DNA of 5,731 bases from CAZQSL01 sp964595945 (lineage in GTDB: Bacteria; UBP15; UBA6099; JAJRTR01), in assembly GCA_964595945.1 (NCBI GenBank), contig CAZQSL010000175.1, forward strand, positions 1 through 5,731. Direction: 5' to 3'. The position numbers and the translations under genes are program-made. Under the pieces are notes generated by a model, which saw nothing but the letters and a program-made list of their open reading frames with translations, ran no database searches and was not told the DNA's origin. Of the stretch, positions 4,217-5,731 are shown one piece after another (position 1 is the first letter of the stretch; each line of letters opens with the position of its first letter).

Positions 4217-5731
4217 GTCCAGCTCAGTGGCTCTGGCGACATTGTCGTCAACATCCTCGACGAACTCGGTAATCCGGTATTGTCGGGAGCGACGGTAACG
4301 GTGAGGTTGCCGGGCGGCGATCATGAGCTCGACAATGTATTCGACGCCGTCTATACGAAAGTGGACGGCAGTGTGCAGGACGATGACGGGCTGGGTGTCG
4401 CCGATGGTGATGCGGAGTTCGATCAGGACAATCAGACTCCAGGATATACAGCCTCATTCAATGATTTTGTGTCCAATGGCGATATTTTCAGGATTACGGT
4501 AGAGGCAGTGGGTTTTGTCCCGTGGGAAGATGAGGTCATGTGGAGCGGTACGCAGCTCAATACGATCGACTCGGCTCTTGTCTATACCGTGAGGCTGCAC
4601 ACGACCGATCAGTTCGGGTCGACAATTACGGGTGGTACGATTTCGATAACGGGCGGGCAGACTGTAACCGATGGGCAGCCAGGTGATGGCGACGGGGCGC
4701 TGGATGGCAGTATTTTTGTCGCGCAGGTCCCCACCCTGCTTTCTGATCCGGCAAATGTGACGGTCACGGTGCCGGGCTTTTTGTTTGATGTTGACAATAC
4801 CATGACGATTTCGACCTCCACGCAGGCATTTTATACCACGACGCACGACTATGGATTTGTGATAAACGCGACTGATGAATTGTCCAATGTAATGGCGCTG
4901 ACTTATGACAAGGTGTCGCTGGGTGGTCTCAGCCAGAAGGTGATTACGTCCAATGGCGGCTCGATCTATTGGGCGGCGACTGGCGGGGCCGCATCGGTCA
5001 CTCTTACGGTCAGTGGGTATGTGGCGACTTCGACAGCCGGTACATATTCATACAACAACGCTTCGCAGCAGACGATCAGCTTTTCGGGGATTCAGTATTC
5101 GCTGAAAGTGCTTGGTGTGACAGACAGGCTTGGGACAGTGCTGCCGATGGTCGCTGATATGTATTCATCGACAGGATTCGCTATCGAACGGCAGCAGATC
5201 GACGGTGGTGTGGGCTATGTAGCCGCTACCGGAACTGCCGGCACCCTTATCGCGTCGATGGATGGCTATGTGGACGCACCGGTTTCGGTCACTCCTTCGG
5301 CGGCGGCTCAGCAGACGGTTGACTATGACAGTGCGGCCCAGTACGCCGCGGCTGTCGATGGTGACGGTCTCGATCACACTGTATTGATCGACGCCGTGCA
5401 GAATGAACTTGGCACGGCGCTTACAGTTACTTCGGCGGATAATCCCATCATGTATTCCGATTCCGCATGTACAGTGCCGGCGGCTTCAGTCAGCGGCCCG
5501 TCCTGGGATGCTGCCTCATCGACCTGGATCGTTGCGATGACTCCGGGCGCGTATTACGTGAAATATACAAAAGAAGGCTATGTGGACGCCTGCGATCTGA
5601 CCGCGGTCACGGCCAACACCGCCACCAGGGTTTCGCCCGATTTTACCGCGGCAGCCGGCGATGCGATGAAGTTTCCGCTCAGGGTCGATCTCGCTACGGA
5701 ACTCGGCGCCACCGTCGATCCCACGCTCATG
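4145..5731 (+). CDS. Large secreted protein with tandem beta-sandwich-like repeats, 3' end beyond window
   Basis: The frame from ATG 4145 runs 529 codons without a stop to the window edge, so only the N-terminal part is visible. Residues 1-24 are a Sec signal peptide: positive MRR, hydrophobic core LILAIMASVMLLCVSTV, then SYSA with cleavage near 23-24. C16 is preceded by MLL rather than a lipobox, so this is probably not a lipoprotein. The remainder is rich in Val, Thr, Ser, Ala, Gly and Asp and poor in Lys and Cys, as in extracellular beta proteins. It consists of degenerate repeats that open with alternating hydrophobics plus a D-E-L-G-like turn and close with V-x-V-x-G-Y/F. That pattern resembles carboxypeptidase-regulatory-like or CnaB/Ig-like sandwiches. 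Asp/Gly-rich loops (79-96, 181-188, 405-410) may bind calcium. No catalytic domain is seen. An adhesin, matrix or surface structural role is plausible but unproven. Confidence 0.85.
   Translation, partial: MRRLILAIMASVMLLCVSTVSYSAVQLSGSGDIVVNILDELGNPVLSGATVTVRLPGGDHELDNVFDAVYTKVDGSVQDDDGLGVADGDAEFDQDNQTPGYTASFNDFVSNGDIFRITVEAVGFVPWEDEVMWSGTQLNTIDSALVYTVRLHTTDQFGSTITGGTISITGGQTVTDGQPGDGDGALDGSIFVAQVPTLLSDPANVTVTVPGFLFDVDNTMTISTSTQAFYTTTHDYGFVINATDELSNVMALTYDKVSLGGLSQKVITSNGGSIYWAATGGAASVTLTVSGYVATSTAGTYSYNNASQQTISFSGIQYSLKVLGVTDRLGTVLPMVADMYSSTGFAIERQQIDGGVGYVAATGTAGTLIASMDGYVDAPVSVTPSAAAQQTVDYDSAAQYAAAVDGDGLDHTVLIDAVQNELGTALTVTSADNPIMYSDSACTVPAASVSGPSWDAASSTWIVAMTPGAYYVKYTKEGYVDACDLTAVTANTATRVSPDFTAAAGDAMKFPLRVDLATELGATVDPTLM
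4235..5731 (+). repeat. Five complete and one cut-off degenerate protein repeats
   Basis: The repeats are seen at protein level. Approximate unit boundaries are 4235-4582, 4583-4849, 4850-5095, 5096-5374, 5375-5671 and 5672 to the edge. Each opens with a strand and a turn: LDELG (38-42), TDQFG (154-158), TDELS (243-247), TDRLG (326-330), QNELG (419-423) and ATELG (517-521). The first five close with a G-aromatic pair: GF (123), GF (211), GYV (291), GYV (374) and GYV (478). Opening-strand spacings are 114, 89, 82, 93 and 99 residues. Most DNA has diverged, but a 14-base identity coding GYVDA remains at 5264-5277 and 5576-5589. Confidence 0.7.

Noticed and set aside
4072..4272. 66-codon plus-strand frame starting at ATG 4072
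   Set aside because: It overlaps the start of the signal-peptide-bearing gene in another frame, ends at 4272, has no good ribosome binding site, and shows no protein features.

Overview
The window is a bacterial chromosomal segment: a tRNA on the minus strand at the left edge, then four genes, all on the plus strand. Promoters close to the -35/-10 sigma70-type consensus, GGAG/GAGG ribosome binding sites and a cleavable Sec signal peptide all point to Bacteria. The WecA-WecB pair fits an organism that makes undecaprenyl-linked surface polysaccharide. I cannot assign a phylum from this sequence alone.

Left edge (1-349). The 5' part of a tRNA-Gly(CCC) is transcribed leftward from a very good promoter, TTGACA-N16-TACAAT read on the minus strand. 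It is separated from the rightward genes by about 295 bp. That spacer holds a weak candidate promoter for the first gene and a cluster of short direct and inverted repeats.

Glycan block (350-3887). wecA encodes a polyprenyl-phosphate HexNAc-1-phosphate transferase with eleven predicted membrane segments. wecB encodes a non-hydrolysing UDP-GlcNAc 2-epimerase. They are 8 bp apart, and the wecB ribosome binding site overlaps the wecA stop, so they are almost certainly one operon. WecA would start a lipid-linked glycan with GlcNAc-1-P or a related sugar, and WecB would supply UDP-ManNAc. About 100 bp downstream lies an unusual ROK/ASKHA-type sugar-kinase-like gene. It keeps the phosphate-binding DIGGTK loop, a candidate catalytic Asp and a GTGFGG loop, but I cannot find the zinc-binding Cys/His signature normal for ROK kinases.

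Right part (3888-5731). A 257 bp spacer carries a near-consensus promoter (TTGATA-N17-TATATT), a small hairpin and a possible 29-codon leader ORF. It leads into a long gene that starts at 4145 and is still open at the window edge (529 codons seen). The product has a signal peptide followed by at least five and a half degenerate tandem beta-sandwich-like repeats of roughly 82-115 residues, with Asp/Gly-rich loops. It looks like a large secreted or cell-surface protein. Whether it is functionally connected to the glycan genes cannot be decided here.
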